Shown piece after piece: positions 1 to 7,705 of a stretch of DNA of 64,000 nucleotides. Position 1 is the first letter of the stretch. The number at the start of each line of letters is the position of its first letter. Under the pieces are notes generated by a model. It was not told the DNA's origin, searched no databases, and saw only the letters and a program-made list of their open reading frames with translations. Position numbers and translations under genes: made by a program. The DNA comes from Lientehia hominis (lineage in GTDB: Bacteria; Bacillota; Clostridia; Lachnospirales; Lachnospiraceae): the NCBI RefSeq assembly GCF_021044755.1, contig NZ_JAJNOR010000004.1, positions 124,001-188,000 of the forward strand. Direction: 5' to 3'.

Positions 1-294
1 CTTGATACCTGTGCGGAATATAATACGGCATTTATGGAGCTTGAGTCTGGTGCGGTGGACGCCATTGCCATGGACGTCGTGGTTGCCGGATACCAGATCG
101 AGAGCCGCGGATCAAACTTTGTCATATTGGAACAGGAGATCTCCACAGAAGAATATGGAATTGGATTTAAAAAAGGCAACGAGGAGCTTCGGGACAAGGT
201 ACAGGCTACTTTGGAAGAGATGGCAGAAGACGGCACCATGTCTGAAATTTCCATGAAATGGTTTGGCTCTGACATCACCACCATTGGAAAATGA
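1..294 (+). CDS. Amino-acid ABC transporter substrate-binding protein (3' end)
   Basis: The reading frame is open from the first base, so the gene is cut by the window edge; only the last 97 residues are seen. The segment has the feel of the second lobe of a periplasmic-type type II binding protein (SBP_bac_3): a stretch giving GAVDAIAMDVVVAGYQ, then a C-terminal helix with the MAEDGTMSEISMKWFG pattern common to polar amino-acid binders. In Gram-positives such proteins are lipoproteins outside the membrane, but the signal peptide is not in the window. The permease and ATPase follow directly, giving the usual order of a GlnH-GlnP-GlnQ type importer. Substrate is not readable. Confidence 0.85.
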   Translation, partial: LDTCAEYNTAFMELESGAVDAIAMDVVVAGYQIESRGSNFVILEQEISTEEYGIGFKKGNEELRDKVQATLEEMAEDGTMSEISMKWFGSDITTIGK

Positions 295-335
295 CCGGAC
301 GTTTATAGTATGAGCGCGTTTTTGAGGAGGAGTCC

Positions 336-989
336 ATGAAAAGCTTTAGTCTTCTGATTTCCCAACTGGGAGCAGGCATGGCCGCGACCGTAAAGATTTT
401 CTTTCTGACGCTGGTTTTTTCTCTGCCTCTGGGACTTTTGCTGTCCTTCGGGCGGATGTCTAAGAACTTCTTTGTCCGGAATCTGTCAAAATTGTATATA
501 TCCATTATGCGGGGCACGCCGCTGATGCTTCAGCTGGTCGTGGTGTATTTCGGACCGTATTTTCTCTTTAATATGCAGATTTCCTCTGCCTACCGTTTTC
601 CGGCGGTCGTCATTGCCTTCGTGCTGAACTATGCGGCTTATTTTGCGGAGATCTACCGGAGCGGCATTGAATCCATGCCGGCGGGGCAGTATGAGGCGGC
701 CAAGCTTTTGGGATATTCCAGGACGCAGACATTCCTGAAGATCATCCTGCCACAGGTCATCAAGCGGATTCTGCCGCCGGTGACCAACGAAGCTATTACG
801 CTGGTGAAGGATACTTCTCTGTCCTTCGCAATCAGCTACGTGGAGATGTTTACCGCGGCGAAAGCGCTCGCCACATCCTGGACCTCCATGATGCCTTATC
901 TGGGCGCAGGTGTCTTCTATTACATTTTTAATCTGCTGATAGCGGGGATCATGGGCTTTGCTGAGAAAAAACTCAATTACTACAGATAG
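336..989 (+). CDS. Polar amino-acid ABC transporter permease (HisM/GlnP family)
   Basis: A 217-residue integral membrane protein. The start is placed at 336 behind a GAGGAGG site. An N-terminal hydrophobic segment (about residues 15-35) is followed by SIMRGTPLMLQLVVVYFG at about 50-70, the hallmark of this family, and by the coupling-helix region around residues 105-135 (GIESMPAGQYEAAKLLGYS), the EAA loop that docks on the ATPase. It would form the membrane channel of the importer with the binding protein before it and the ATPase 11 bp after it. Length is normal for the family. Confidence 0.93.
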   Translation: MKSFSLLISQLGAGMAATVKIFFLTLVFSLPLGLLLSFGRMSKNFFVRNLSKLYISIMRGTPLMLQLVVVYFGPYFLFNMQISSAYRFPAVVIAFVLNYAAYFAEIYRSGIESMPAGQYEAAKLLGYSRTQTFLKIILPQVIKRILPPVTNEAITLVKDTSLSFAISYVEMFTAAKALATSWTSMMPYLGAGVFYYIFNLLIAGIMGFAEKKLNYYR

Positions 990-1000
990 GAGGGAATGTC

Positions 1001-1762
1001 ATGAGCCTGTTGGAAATGAGTCATATCAAAAAACGGTTTGATGATCTGGAAGTGCTTACGGATATTTCCCTCACGGTAGATGAAGGGAATGTTTTGGGGA
1101 TCATCGGGCCTTCCGGTTCGGGAAAATCCACACTTCTGCGCTGTGCTGTCATGCTGGAAAAGGTGGACTCCGGAGAAATTACATATTTGGGAGAGAAAGC
1201 CGTATGGGATGGGCAGAACGGCCGGGCAGTGTATGCGCCTAAGAAAAAGCTCAGAGAGATCAGCAGAAATTATGGGCTGGTATTCCAGAACTTTCATTTG
1301 TTCCCCCATTATTCTGTCCTTAAAAATGTGATGGACGCGCCGGTGCATGTGCTGGGGCAGTCTAAGGAGGAGGCCGCGCAGTCGGCAATGGAGCTTCTGA
1401 AAAAAATGGGACTGGAAGAAAAGGCGGGAGCTTATCCGTATCAGCTGTCCGGCGGACAGCAGCAGCGGGTCTCCATTGCGAGAGCGCTGGCCATGAATCC
1501 GAAGGTGCTTTTCTTTGATGAACCCACCTCTGCTTTGGATCCGGAGCTAACCGGTGAGATTCTTTCTGTTATCCGGAGCCTGGCGGCGGAGAAGATGACT
1601 ATGGTGATCGTGACCCATGAGATGAGTTTTGCGCGGGATGTGGCCGACCATATTATTTTTATGGACGGCGGTGTGATCGTGGAGCAGGGAGCGCCGGAAC
1701 AGGTGATTAACAGCCCGAAAAACCAGAGGACCATGGATTTCCTGTCAAGATTTCAGAACTGA
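1001..1762 (+). CDS. Polar amino-acid ABC transporter ATP-binding protein (GlnQ family)
   Basis: A 253-residue nucleotide-binding subunit powering the importer encoded just upstream. Visible motifs in order: Walker A GPSGSGKST (about residue 37-45), Q-loop in VFQNFHLFPH (about 95), signature LSGGQQQR (about 148), Walker B VLFFDEPTSALD (about 168) and the switch His in VTHEM (about 206). The extra loop between Walker A and the Q-loop (EKAVWDGQNGR region) is typical of this group. An AGGAGGG site precedes the ATG. It is the last gene of the operon; no clear terminator is seen after it. Confidence 0.95.
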   Translation: MSLLEMSHIKKRFDDLEVLTDISLTVDEGNVLGIIGPSGSGKSTLLRCAVMLEKVDSGEITYLGEKAVWDGQNGRAVYAPKKKLREISRNYGLVFQNFHLFPHYSVLKNVMDAPVHVLGQSKEEAAQSAMELLKKMGLEEKAGAYPYQLSGGQQQRVSIARALAMNPKVLFFDEPTSALDPELTGEILSVIRSLAAEKMTMVIVTHEMSFARDVADHIIFMDGGVIVEQGAPEQVINSPKNQRTMDFLSRFQN

Positions 1763-1804
1763 ACTTTACGGCAGAGAGATTAAACTGATAGATGGAAAAA
1801 CTGG

Positions 1805-1833
1805 TTGACAAGAGAACGCAGACATGGTATTAT
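1805..1833 (+). promoter_or_regulatory. Promoter of the infC-rpmI-rplT operon
   Basis: Consensus TTGACA at 1805-1810 and TATTAT at 1828-1833 with a 17-bp spacer. Transcription would start near 1840, leaving a leader of about 165 nt before infC. Confidence 0.75.
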
Positions 1834-1839
1834 ATAAAA

Positions 1840-1990
1840 GCTGTGTTAATGAAAAGAAGAGTATCCGCTCTCACCTTAGCACCATCGAGTGACTTGGGTT
1901 ATTATAGTTCTCATTTCTCTGGAGAGATTACAGAGGAAACGTGACGTGATATTTTAAGTGGATAGTTCTTCTATCCACTTTATTTATTCT
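1840..1990 (+). promoter_or_regulatory. infC operon leader with attenuator (candidate L20-type leader)
   Basis: The leader between promoter and infC ends in a strong hairpin: AAGTGGATAG (1956-1965), loop TTCTT, CTATCCACTT (1971-1980), then a U-rich run TATTTATTCT. A terminator inside a ribosomal-protein leader indicates transcription attenuation. In Bacillus the same operon is controlled by ribosomal protein L20 binding its leader; that L20 does so here is inference from gene order, as I cannot align to the known leader family. Confidence 0.55.
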
Positions 1991-2006
1991 ATGGAGGTGT
2001 AGAGTT

Positions 2007-2513
2007 ATTAGCGAGTTAATGGTGAATGAACAGATTAGAGACAAAGAAGTCCGTCTGGTTGGCGAGAACGGCGAACAGCTTGGTATCGTATCATCCAAGG
2101 AAGCGCAGCGGATGGCACGGGAAGCGGAGCTTGACCTGGTGAAGATCGCTCCGATGGCGAAACCGCCGGTATGCAAGATCATTGATTACGGCAAGTACCG
2201 CTATGAATTGGCCAGGAAAGAGAAAGAGGCCAAGAAAAAGCAGAAGGTCGTCGAAGTCAAAGAAGTACGTCTATCTCCTAATATTGAAGAAAATGACTTG
2301 AATACAAAAGTTTCGGCCGCCAGGAAGTTCATTGAGAAGGGTAATAAGGTGAAAGTCACCCTGCGGTTCCGCGGCAGGGAAATGAGCCATATGAATAACT
2401 CCAGACACATCCTGGAAGATTTTGCAGAGCAGCTTTCTGATATCGCAGTGGTAGATAAGCCGTCTAAAGTAGAGGGCAGAAGTCTTGTGATGTTTTTGTC
2501 GGAGAAGCGTTAG
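2007..2513 (+). CDS. infC: Translation initiation factor IF-3, AUU start
   Basis: Binds the 30S subunit, keeps it free of 50S and checks the start codon. The body begins VNEQIRDKEVRLVGENGEQLG and shows both IF3 domains, with the linker AKKKQKVVEVKEVRLSP at about residues 75-90. The first ATG (2019) is 19 nt from the GGAGGTG site (1993-1999), too far; an in-frame ATT at 2007 sits 7 nt from it and adds four residues (start-S-E-L before the ATG Met). AUU is the classical infC start used for autoregulation, because IF3 rejects it. 168 residues; heads the infC-rpmI-rplT operon. Confidence 0.93.
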   Translation: MSELMVNEQIRDKEVRLVGENGEQLGIVSSKEAQRMAREAELDLVKIAPMAKPPVCKIIDYGKYRYELARKEKEAKKKQKVVEVKEVRLSPNIEENDLNTKVSAARKFIEKGNKVKVTLRFRGREMSHMNNSRHILEDFAEQLSDIAVVDKPSKVEGRSLVMFLSEKR

Positions 2514-2561
2514 AAGAAGAACAGGCGCCATGCCTGGGACAAAGTTTAAGGAGGAAGAATC

Positions 2562-2756
2562 ATGCCTAAAGTAAAAACCAGCAGAGCAGCAGCAAAGCGT
2601 TTTAAAAAGACCGGTACCGGTAAATTAAAGAGAATGAAGGCGTATAAGAGCCATATCTTGACCAAAAAGTCTCAGAAAAGAAAAAGAAATCTTAGAAAAG
2701 CGGCCGTTACCGTTCCTGCGAACGCAAAGGTCATGAAGAAGATTTTACCGTACTGA
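2562..2756 (+). CDS. rpmI: 50S ribosomal protein L35
   Basis: A 64-residue, very basic protein beginning PKVKTSRAAAKRFKKTGTGK after the start Met, the signature of bL35; the KRKRNLRKAAVTV stretch in the second half is also conserved. It is a structural protein of the large subunit. An AAGGAGGAAG site sits 7 nt before the ATG, and the gene lies 48 bp after infC and 31 bp before rplT in the standard order. Confidence 0.98.
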   Translation: MPKVKTSRAAAKRFKKTGTGKLKRMKAYKSHILTKKSQKRKRNLRKAAVTVPANAKVMKKILPY

Positions 2757-2787
2757 TTGATTGAGAGAATAAAGGAGGAAGACCGAA

Positions 2788-3144
2788 ATGGCAAGAGTGA
2801 AAGGCGGTTTAGGCGCTAAAAAGAGACACAATAGAGTTTTGAAGCTGGCAAAAGGCTATAGAGGAGCACGTTCCAAGCAGTATCGGGTAGCAAAACAGTC
2901 CGTTATGAGGGCTCTGACAAGCTCTTATGCAGGCAGAAAGCAGAGAAAGAGGCAGTTCAGGCAGCTCTGGATCGCACGTATCAATGCTGCTGCCAGGATG
3001 AACGGCCTGTCTTACAGCCGTTTTATGTATGGGCTGAAGGAAGCCGGCGTTGAGATGAACCGGAAGATTCTGGCTGATATGGCTGTTAATGATGCGGCAG
3101 GCTTCACGAAGCTGGCAGAAGTTGCAAAGGGAAAGCTTGCTTAA
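2788..3144 (+). CDS. rplT: 50S ribosomal protein L20
   Basis: A 118-residue basic protein with the bL20 pattern ARVKGG at the N-terminus, KLAKGYRGARSKQYRVAKQ at about 20-38 and RQLWIARINAAAR at about 52-64. Needed for early 50S assembly and, in Bacillus, repressor of its own operon through the leader. An AAAGGAGGAAG site precedes the ATG. Last gene of the operon; a long imperfect inverted repeat (TTTTCCCTG ... CAGGGAAAA, about 3147-3207) follows and may end transcription. Confidence 0.98.
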   Translation: MARVKGGLGAKKRHNRVLKLAKGYRGARSKQYRVAKQSVMRALTSSYAGRKQRKRQFRQLWIARINAAARMNGLSYSRFMYGLKEAGVEMNRKILADMAVNDAAGFTKLAEVAKGKLA

Positions 3145-3295
3145 TTTTTCCCTGGCAGGCGGTGTACAGGCCGTCAAAAAAAATGAGTCAAAATTTGGCA
3201 GGGAAAATAAAAAAAACACTTGCCAGAATGTAAAATATATGATAAAGTATACGAGGATTTGGTTCTGAGATATACACAGAACCAAATCTGAATAT

Positions 3296-3369
3296 CGGAA
3301 TGTGGCTCAGTTTGGTAGAGCGTTCGGTTAGGGACCGAGAGGTCGCAGGTTCGAATCCTGTCATTCCGA
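3296..3369 (+). tRNA. tRNA-Pro (AGG)
   Basis: A full cloverleaf: acceptor CGGAATG/CATTCCG, anticodon stem TTCGG/CCGAG with 7-nt loop TTAGGGA giving anticodon AGG (Pro, CCU), and T-arm GCAGG TTCGAAT CCTGT. CCA is not encoded. An A at position 34 is uncommon for bacterial tRNA-Pro. Confidence 0.9.
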
Positions 3370-3378
3370 CTGATTATT

Positions 3379-3408
3379 GCAGATAAGCAGATGCTTATCT
3401 GCTTTTTT
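3379..3408 (+). terminator. Terminator after tRNA-Pro
   Basis: Perfect hairpin GCAGATAAGCA (3379-3389) / TGCTTATCTGC (3392-3402) followed by TTTTTT. Confidence 0.85.
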
Positions 3409-3466
3409 ATTTCATAGAAAAGTGCGTCCTATGAAATAAAAGCCCTCCGGGCAGGGCCCGGCGTAA

Positions 3467-3525
3467 TTGACAGTGCCGGGACGGAATGTTATAATTTCCA
3501 TATCCCCCTATGGGGGATATGGAAA
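3467..3525 (+). promoter_or_regulatory. Promoter and 31-bp palindromic operator of the metal operon
   Basis: TTGACA (3467-3472), 17-bp spacer, TATAAT (3490-3495). Starting on the last base of the -10 box is a perfect inverted repeat with 14-bp arms TTTCCATATCCCCC (3495-3508) and GGGGGATATGGAAA (3512-3525) around TAT. The G/C-tract palindrome flanked by A/T resembles operators of CsoR/RcnR-type metal sensors; its placement would block transcription when bound. No such regulator is encoded nearby, so the binding protein is unknown. Confidence 0.7.
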
Positions 3526-3611
3526 GTTCGACTGTTATATATGATGCAGAAGAGGAAAAACATAAACATTGTGAATATCCCCGAGGGGAGGATGAAAGGA
3601 GAAAGGAAGAT

Positions 3612-3797
3612 ATGCATGAAGGTAAACATGGGATTTTAGACGGTGTGGAGGATATGGATGAGCTGTATGGAATCGGTCATGAACATTCCCATGATCATGA
3701 ATCCCGTCACACTCCCCATGACAGACATAGCTGTGAGAAAAAGGAACAAAAGCCAAGGGGAGTGCTGGGGAAACTTTTTGGAAAAAAAGAGTCGTGA
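3612..3797 (+). CDS. Small histidine-rich protein, probable metal binder
   Basis: The frame is open from 3510, but the predicted transcription start lies near 3502 and an ATG at 3510 would sit inside the operator; the ATG at 3612 has AAAGGAGAAAGG before it, so I favour a 61-residue product. It has a His/Asp/Glu cluster (GHEHSHDHESRH, then HDRHSC) and a basic tail GVLGKLFGKKES that could lie against the membrane. No signal peptide. Sitting between the operator and a metal-pumping ATPase, it is likely a metal buffer or a metal donor to the pump. If an upstream start is used, the extra residues are also His-rich (EEEKHKHCEYP). Family not recognised. Confidence 0.6.
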   Translation: MHEGKHGILDGVEDMDELYGIGHEHSHDHESRHTPHDRHSCEKKEQKPRGVLGKLFGKKES

Positions 3798-3824
3798 GGA
3801 CGAATCTAAAGAAAGGTGTGAAGG

Positions 3825-5771
3825 ATGGACGGAAAAAAATTGCGGAAACGAAAGTGGCTTTTTCCGGCTGCCGTATTGGTTCTGATTATAGCTGCGGTGA
3901 TCGTGGATTATATCCTTGAGCTGCGGCTGCCGGTTCCTTTTTCCATGATTCCGCTGGCAGCAGCAGGAGGCTATGTGACCGTGTCGGCCATTGGCGCCGC
4001 CGCCGCGCTTAAGAAAATAACGGCCGGTATGCTGGTGGTGCTGGCACTGATCGGCTGTATTTTTGTGGGAGAATATCTTTCCGGTGCGATTGTAGCCTTT
4101 ATGATGATTTTCGGGGAATTTCTGGAGGATCTGACCATGGAAAAGACAAGAGGCGCAGTCGGAGAGCTTCTGAGTCTGGTTCCCCGCACCTGCCGGAAAC
4201 AGGAAGACGGCGTCTGGAAGGAGGTCTCCATACGGGAGGCGCGCCCGGGAGATCTGATACGGGTGATTCCGGGAGAAAGGATTCCGGTGGACGGAGTCAT
4301 CGTAAAAGGCAGCGCTTCTCTCAATGAAGCTTCCATTACCGGAGAATCGATTCCCGCAGATAAGACGGCGGGTGACAGGGTATTTGTGGGTTCCTTGAGT
4401 GAGAACGGGGCCATAGAGATCAAGACAGAAAAGATCGGGAGCGATACTCTGCTGGGGAAGATTGTTTCGACGGTCCATGATGCACAGGAAAACAAGGGAC
4501 GGGCACAGAGGACAGCAGACACTTTTGCAGCGTTTTTTCTGCCTGCCATAGTATTCATATGCGTTCTGGTATGGATTTTTACAGGCGATATTATACGGGT
4601 GATGTCGGTGCTCGTCATCGCCTGTCCCTGTGCGCTGGTCCTGGCCACCCCCACGGCCGTGATCGCGGCAGTAGGAAATGCGGCGAAGCGGGGCATTCTC
4701 ATCAAAGGAGGAACCGCCATTGAAGCTATGGCAAAGATTACAGTCATCTGTATGGATAAAACCGGGACCTTGACGGAAGGAAAGCCAAAGGTCACGGATT
4801 TTACGGTATTTGGCGGGATATCCCGTGAGGAGGCGGCATATGTCCTGGCTGCCGCCGAACAAAGCTCCCAGCATCCGGTCGGAAGAGCTGTCATGGAGTA
4901 TCTGAGGACGGAGGGTCTGCTTCCTGAGGAACTTCCCCAGGGAGAATTTGAAGTATTGTTTGGCCGGGGCGTGAAGATGTGTCGGGAAGACTGTGTTCTT
5001 CTGGTATGTAATGGCGCGGGGCTTTTGGAAGCGGGAATCAGCGATGAGGAGGCACTATCCTATCTGGAAGAGAGAGAAGAGGAGGGCCAGACAGCGATGA
5101 TAATCTCTGAAAACGGCCGGGCTTTTGGTGGTGTCTCTGTATCGGACACGCTGCGGAAAAACAGTCGAAATGTGGTCAGAGAATTGAAAGATACCGGGTG
5201 CAGCCGGATCGTGATGCTCACTGGGGACAATAAAAAGACGGCAGAGTCCATTTGCCGGAAAACCGGAATCAAAGAGTTCCATGCCGGACTTCTGCCCCAG
5301 GAAAAACTGGAATTTCTGAAAGGGCTTCAGGAAAAAGGAGAGCGTGTAATGATGATCGGAGACGGCATCAACGATGCGCCGGCTTTGGCGGCGGCGGACG
5401 TGGGAGTGGCCATGGGAGCGGCCGGCACCGATGTGGCGGTGGAAGCTGCGGATATGGCGCTGATGTCAGACTGCATAGAGCTTTTGCCGGCTGGAATGGC
5501 GCTCTGCCGCCGCACCTATCGTATCATCTTGGAAAATATCATTGTTTTTGCTTTTATCGTCAACATTGCAGGCATCACGCTTTCTAGCATGGGATTTTTG
5601 AATCCAGTGGCGGCTGCCCTGATCCACAATGCTTCCTCGATCTTTGTCGTCATGAATTCTTCCAGGCTTCTGGCCTGGAGACCCAGGAAAGGAGGCAGGA
5701 CAGAATATGCCTGGAGAAAAGAGGACAGTTCCGGAGATCATCAGGCTCCTGAAAGCCCTGATAGACTGTGA
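3825..5771 (+). CDS. Heavy-metal translocating P1B-type ATPase
   Basis: An ATP-driven metal pump of 648 residues in the cell membrane. Visible: two N-terminal membrane helices (about 10-30 and 40-60) and a further pair, actuator motif TGES (about 171), the metal-gating CPC in VIACPCALVLATPT (about 265), phosphorylation site DKTGTLTEG (Asp near 311), the SQHPVG motif of the nucleotide domain (about 347) and GDGINDAPAL (about 512). The last helix reads HNASSIFVVMNSSRLL, unlike the classical Cu(I) pattern, so Zn, Cd, Mn, Co or Ni export is as likely as copper. No N-terminal HMA domain; the separate His-rich protein upstream may replace it. RBS AAAGGTGTGAAGG. Its 3' end overlaps the next gene by 65 nt. 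Confidence 0.93.
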   Translation: MDGKKLRKRKWLFPAAVLVLIIAAVIVDYILELRLPVPFSMIPLAAAGGYVTVSAIGAAAALKKITAGMLVVLALIGCIFVGEYLSGAIVAFMMIFGEFLEDLTMEKTRGAVGELLSLVPRTCRKQEDGVWKEVSIREARPGDLIRVIPGERIPVDGVIVKGSASLNEASITGESIPADKTAGDRVFVGSLSENGAIEIKTEKIGSDTLLGKIVSTVHDAQENKGRAQRTADTFAAFFLPAIVFICVLVWIFTGDIIRVMSVLVIACPCALVLATPTAVIAAVGNAAKRGILIKGGTAIEAMAKITVICMDKTGTLTEGKPKVTDFTVFGGISREEAAYVLAAAEQSSQHPVGRAVMEYLRTEGLLPEELPQGEFEVLFGRGVKMCREDCVLLVCNGAGLLEAGISDEEALSYLEEREEEGQTAMIISENGRAFGGVSVSDTLRKNSRNVVRELKDTGCSRIVMLTGDNKKTAESICRKTGIKEFHAGLLPQEKLEFLKGLQEKGERVMMIGDGINDAPALAAADVGVAMGAAGTDVAVEAADMALMSDCIELLPAGMALCRRTYRIILENIIVFAFIVNIAGITLSSMGFLNPVAAALIHNASSIFVVMNSSRLLAWRPRKGGRTEYAWRKEDSSGDHQAPESPDRL

Positions 5772-6741
5772 TACCACCAGAGGAAAGAAAAATGAACGTC
5801 AATGTGCCTTGCAGTTGCAGGCGTATTTTGATAAAATGGGCATTGAGAACAGAATTTATGAGCCAGAACCGTTCCGGACAAGTATCGCAGCGGTGATTCC
5901 AGGAAGAAATCCAGATGCTCTCGTTCTTTATTCCCATTTGGATACGGAAGATTACCTGGATCTGTCCTGCTGGAGATTTCCTCCCGGTCTGGGAGTCCTG
6001 TCAGAGGGCAGGGTTTATGGGAGGGGAGCTCTGGACGATAAAGGGATGACGGCGGTAAACGCAGTAATCATGGCGGAAGCAGCAAGACAGGACAGGGAAA
6101 AGACATTGATCTTTGTTTCTGCGTGTGGAGAAGAAGATTGTGAAGACTGCGGCCTTCCGTGGCTTTTGAATCATACGCGGCTGTTTTCCCATGCCGGGCT
6201 GGTGTTGAGTGAAGGCGGGGGTTTTCCGGTCTGTGCCGGAGGCGTCTGGTATTACACCGTGCAGGTAGGAGAACGGGACGGTATCCCGGCTGAAAGGACC
6301 GGTTGCGGACAGGACGGGGCTGTCCTGTCTTATCGGGAAGGCCGGAGGTCCGATGGTGAGAATAACAGGAGGCATGTGGCGGAGGAATGTCTGGAGGACG
6401 CGTACCTTCCGGAAGAATACCGAAGTCTGCTGAAGCCTCATCTGGACCGGTTCAGAAAGGCGGAGCTTCTTCCGGTTATTTCTTCCGGTTTCAGTGATAA
6501 CCGCCATTTCCGAAGGGCGGGGATTCCGGTGCTGGGCTTTTTTCCGCTGGATGAGAGAAACAGCATATCCGGAATTCATGGATATCAGGAATATATTTCC
6601 GTGGATTCTCTGGAGCTGGCATATCAGGTTCTTTATGGAATCACAGAGCAGTGGCTGGAGGCCCCGTATCAAAGAAGGAGCGGGGGAACGGAAGGCCGTA
6701 CAGAGGCAGATGGGGCATGGCTTCTGGGACCGTGTAGCTGA
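5707..6741 (+). CDS. M20-family metallohydrolase with reduced lid domain
   Basis: Resembles zinc-dependent M20 peptidases/deacylases (ArgE, DapE, CPG2). Motifs: YSHLDTED with the first metal His and Asp near 77-79, GRGALDDKG (about 106-114) with the bridging Asp, CGEEDCED (about 139-146) with the catalytic Glu pair, and a late His in SGIHGYQEYIS (about 290). The stretch between about 185 and 235, where the ~110-residue dimerisation lid should be, is short, Gly/Arg-rich and without the usual pattern, so activity is uncertain. Start at 5707 is supported by AAGGAGG and puts the first 65 nt inside the ATPase gene, implying coupling. Substrate unknown. Confidence 0.75.
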   Translation: MPGEKRTVPEIIRLLKALIDCDTTRGKKNERQCALQLQAYFDKMGIENRIYEPEPFRTSIAAVIPGRNPDALVLYSHLDTEDYLDLSCWRFPPGLGVLSEGRVYGRGALDDKGMTAVNAVIMAEAARQDREKTLIFVSACGEEDCEDCGLPWLLNHTRLFSHAGLVLSEGGGFPVCAGGVWYYTVQVGERDGIPAERTGCGQDGAVLSYREGRRSDGENNRRHVAEECLEDAYLPEEYRSLLKPHLDRFRKAELLPVISSGFSDNRHFRRAGIPVLGFFPLDERNSISGIHGYQEYISVDSLELAYQVLYGITEQWLEAPYQRRSGGTEGRTEADGAWLLGPCS

Positions 6742-6759
6742 GAAAGACGAAAGAGAGGA

Positions 6760-7641
6760 ATGCACTTGGAACCTCAGGAGCAGAATGATTTATTGGAACA
6801 CGGGCACAGACACGGCCGCGGAAGCCGTCATGGCCATTCCGGAAGGATATTCGGACATCAGCACGGAGAAGGGCATCTTTCCATAGACTATTATGCCTAT
6901 TCGTCGAAAATGCGTCCGTGGAATCCTTCCTTCAAGATCGTGATGTCCGTATTTTTTTTGATATGTGTGATCGCCATGGATTCCATGGCAGTTTCCGCCA
7001 TCGTGCTGTTTACCATGGCGGCGCTTGTGATGTTTAAGGGAAAGCTGGGCGTGAGCCGGTATTTGAACCTGATGACGCTTCCATTTATTTTTATTGCCTT
7101 GAGCAGCACCGCGATCGCTTTTGACTTTTCTTTGGTTCCGAAAGGAGAATATTGTCTTCAACTGGGTTTTTTTTATATTTCCGCGACCAGGGCGAGTCTT
7201 ATTTCCACGGCAAATCTTGTGCTGAAGGCTTTCTCAGCCGTCAGCTGTCTTTACATGATGACGCTCACTACGCCCATGGGAGAAATCGTCGGATTTTTCC
7301 GAAAGATCCATGTGCCCAAAATACTGGTGGAGCTTATGTATATGATATACCGGTTTATCTTTATCCTGCTGGATGCCCAGCGCCGGATGAGCGTAGCGGC
7401 AAGGTCCAGGCTGGGATATTGTGACCGGAAGACATCCTGGTATTCCTTTGGCAGCATTTTCTCCAATCTGCTGATCATATCCCTGAAAAGAGCGAACGCT
7501 TATTACGATGCGATGGAATCCAGATGCTATGACGGCGATCTGCGCTTCCTGGAGGATGACAAGCCTCTCAGCCCGTTCCTGGCGGCCGGCGCGGCGCTTT
7601 TTACGGCTGTTTTGGCAGGAGTTTGGTATTTTACCCGCTGA
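6760..7641 (+). CDS. cbiQ: CbiQ/EcfT-family transmembrane protein with His-rich N-terminus
   Basis: Transmembrane coupling (T) subunit of an energy-coupling-factor importer, 293 residues. After a 40-residue hydrophilic head rich in His (HGHRHGRGSRHGH, HQHGEGH) come about five hydrophobic segments and the two coupling-helix signatures that touch the ATPases: AARSRLGY (about 212) and ESRCYDG (about 249). CbiQ proteins serve cobalt or nickel uptake with CbiM/CbiN; the His tail fits such a metal, but no CbiM, CbiN or other S component is nearby, so the substrate is open. The ATPase CbiO follows 64 bp later. Confidence 0.85.
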   Translation: MHLEPQEQNDLLEHGHRHGRGSRHGHSGRIFGHQHGEGHLSIDYYAYSSKMRPWNPSFKIVMSVFFLICVIAMDSMAVSAIVLFTMAALVMFKGKLGVSRYLNLMTLPFIFIALSSTAIAFDFSLVPKGEYCLQLGFFYISATRASLISTANLVLKAFSAVSCLYMMTLTTPMGEIVGFFRKIHVPKILVELMYMIYRFIFILLDAQRRMSVAARSRLGYCDRKTSWYSFGSIFSNLLIISLKRANAYYDAMESRCYDGDLRFLEDDKPLSPFLAAGAALFTAVLAGVWYFTR

Positions 7642-7705
7642 GGGCGGAAAACGGCGGATAAGGTGCAGGAAGAGAAACGTTTCAGAGAGAAAGGCGGAAA
7701 GCAGA

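Noticed and set aside
3510..3611. ATG at 3510 or 3519 as start of the His-rich protein
   Set aside because: They lie within the operator and at most about 17 nt from the predicted transcription start, leaving too little leader for a normal ribosome site; 3612 has a better RBS. Not excluded.
3636..4874. 412-codon minus-strand frame over the P1B ATPase
   Set aside because: Shadow frame; Cys/His/Arg-rich composition typical of antisense reading, while the plus strand has all ATPase motifs.
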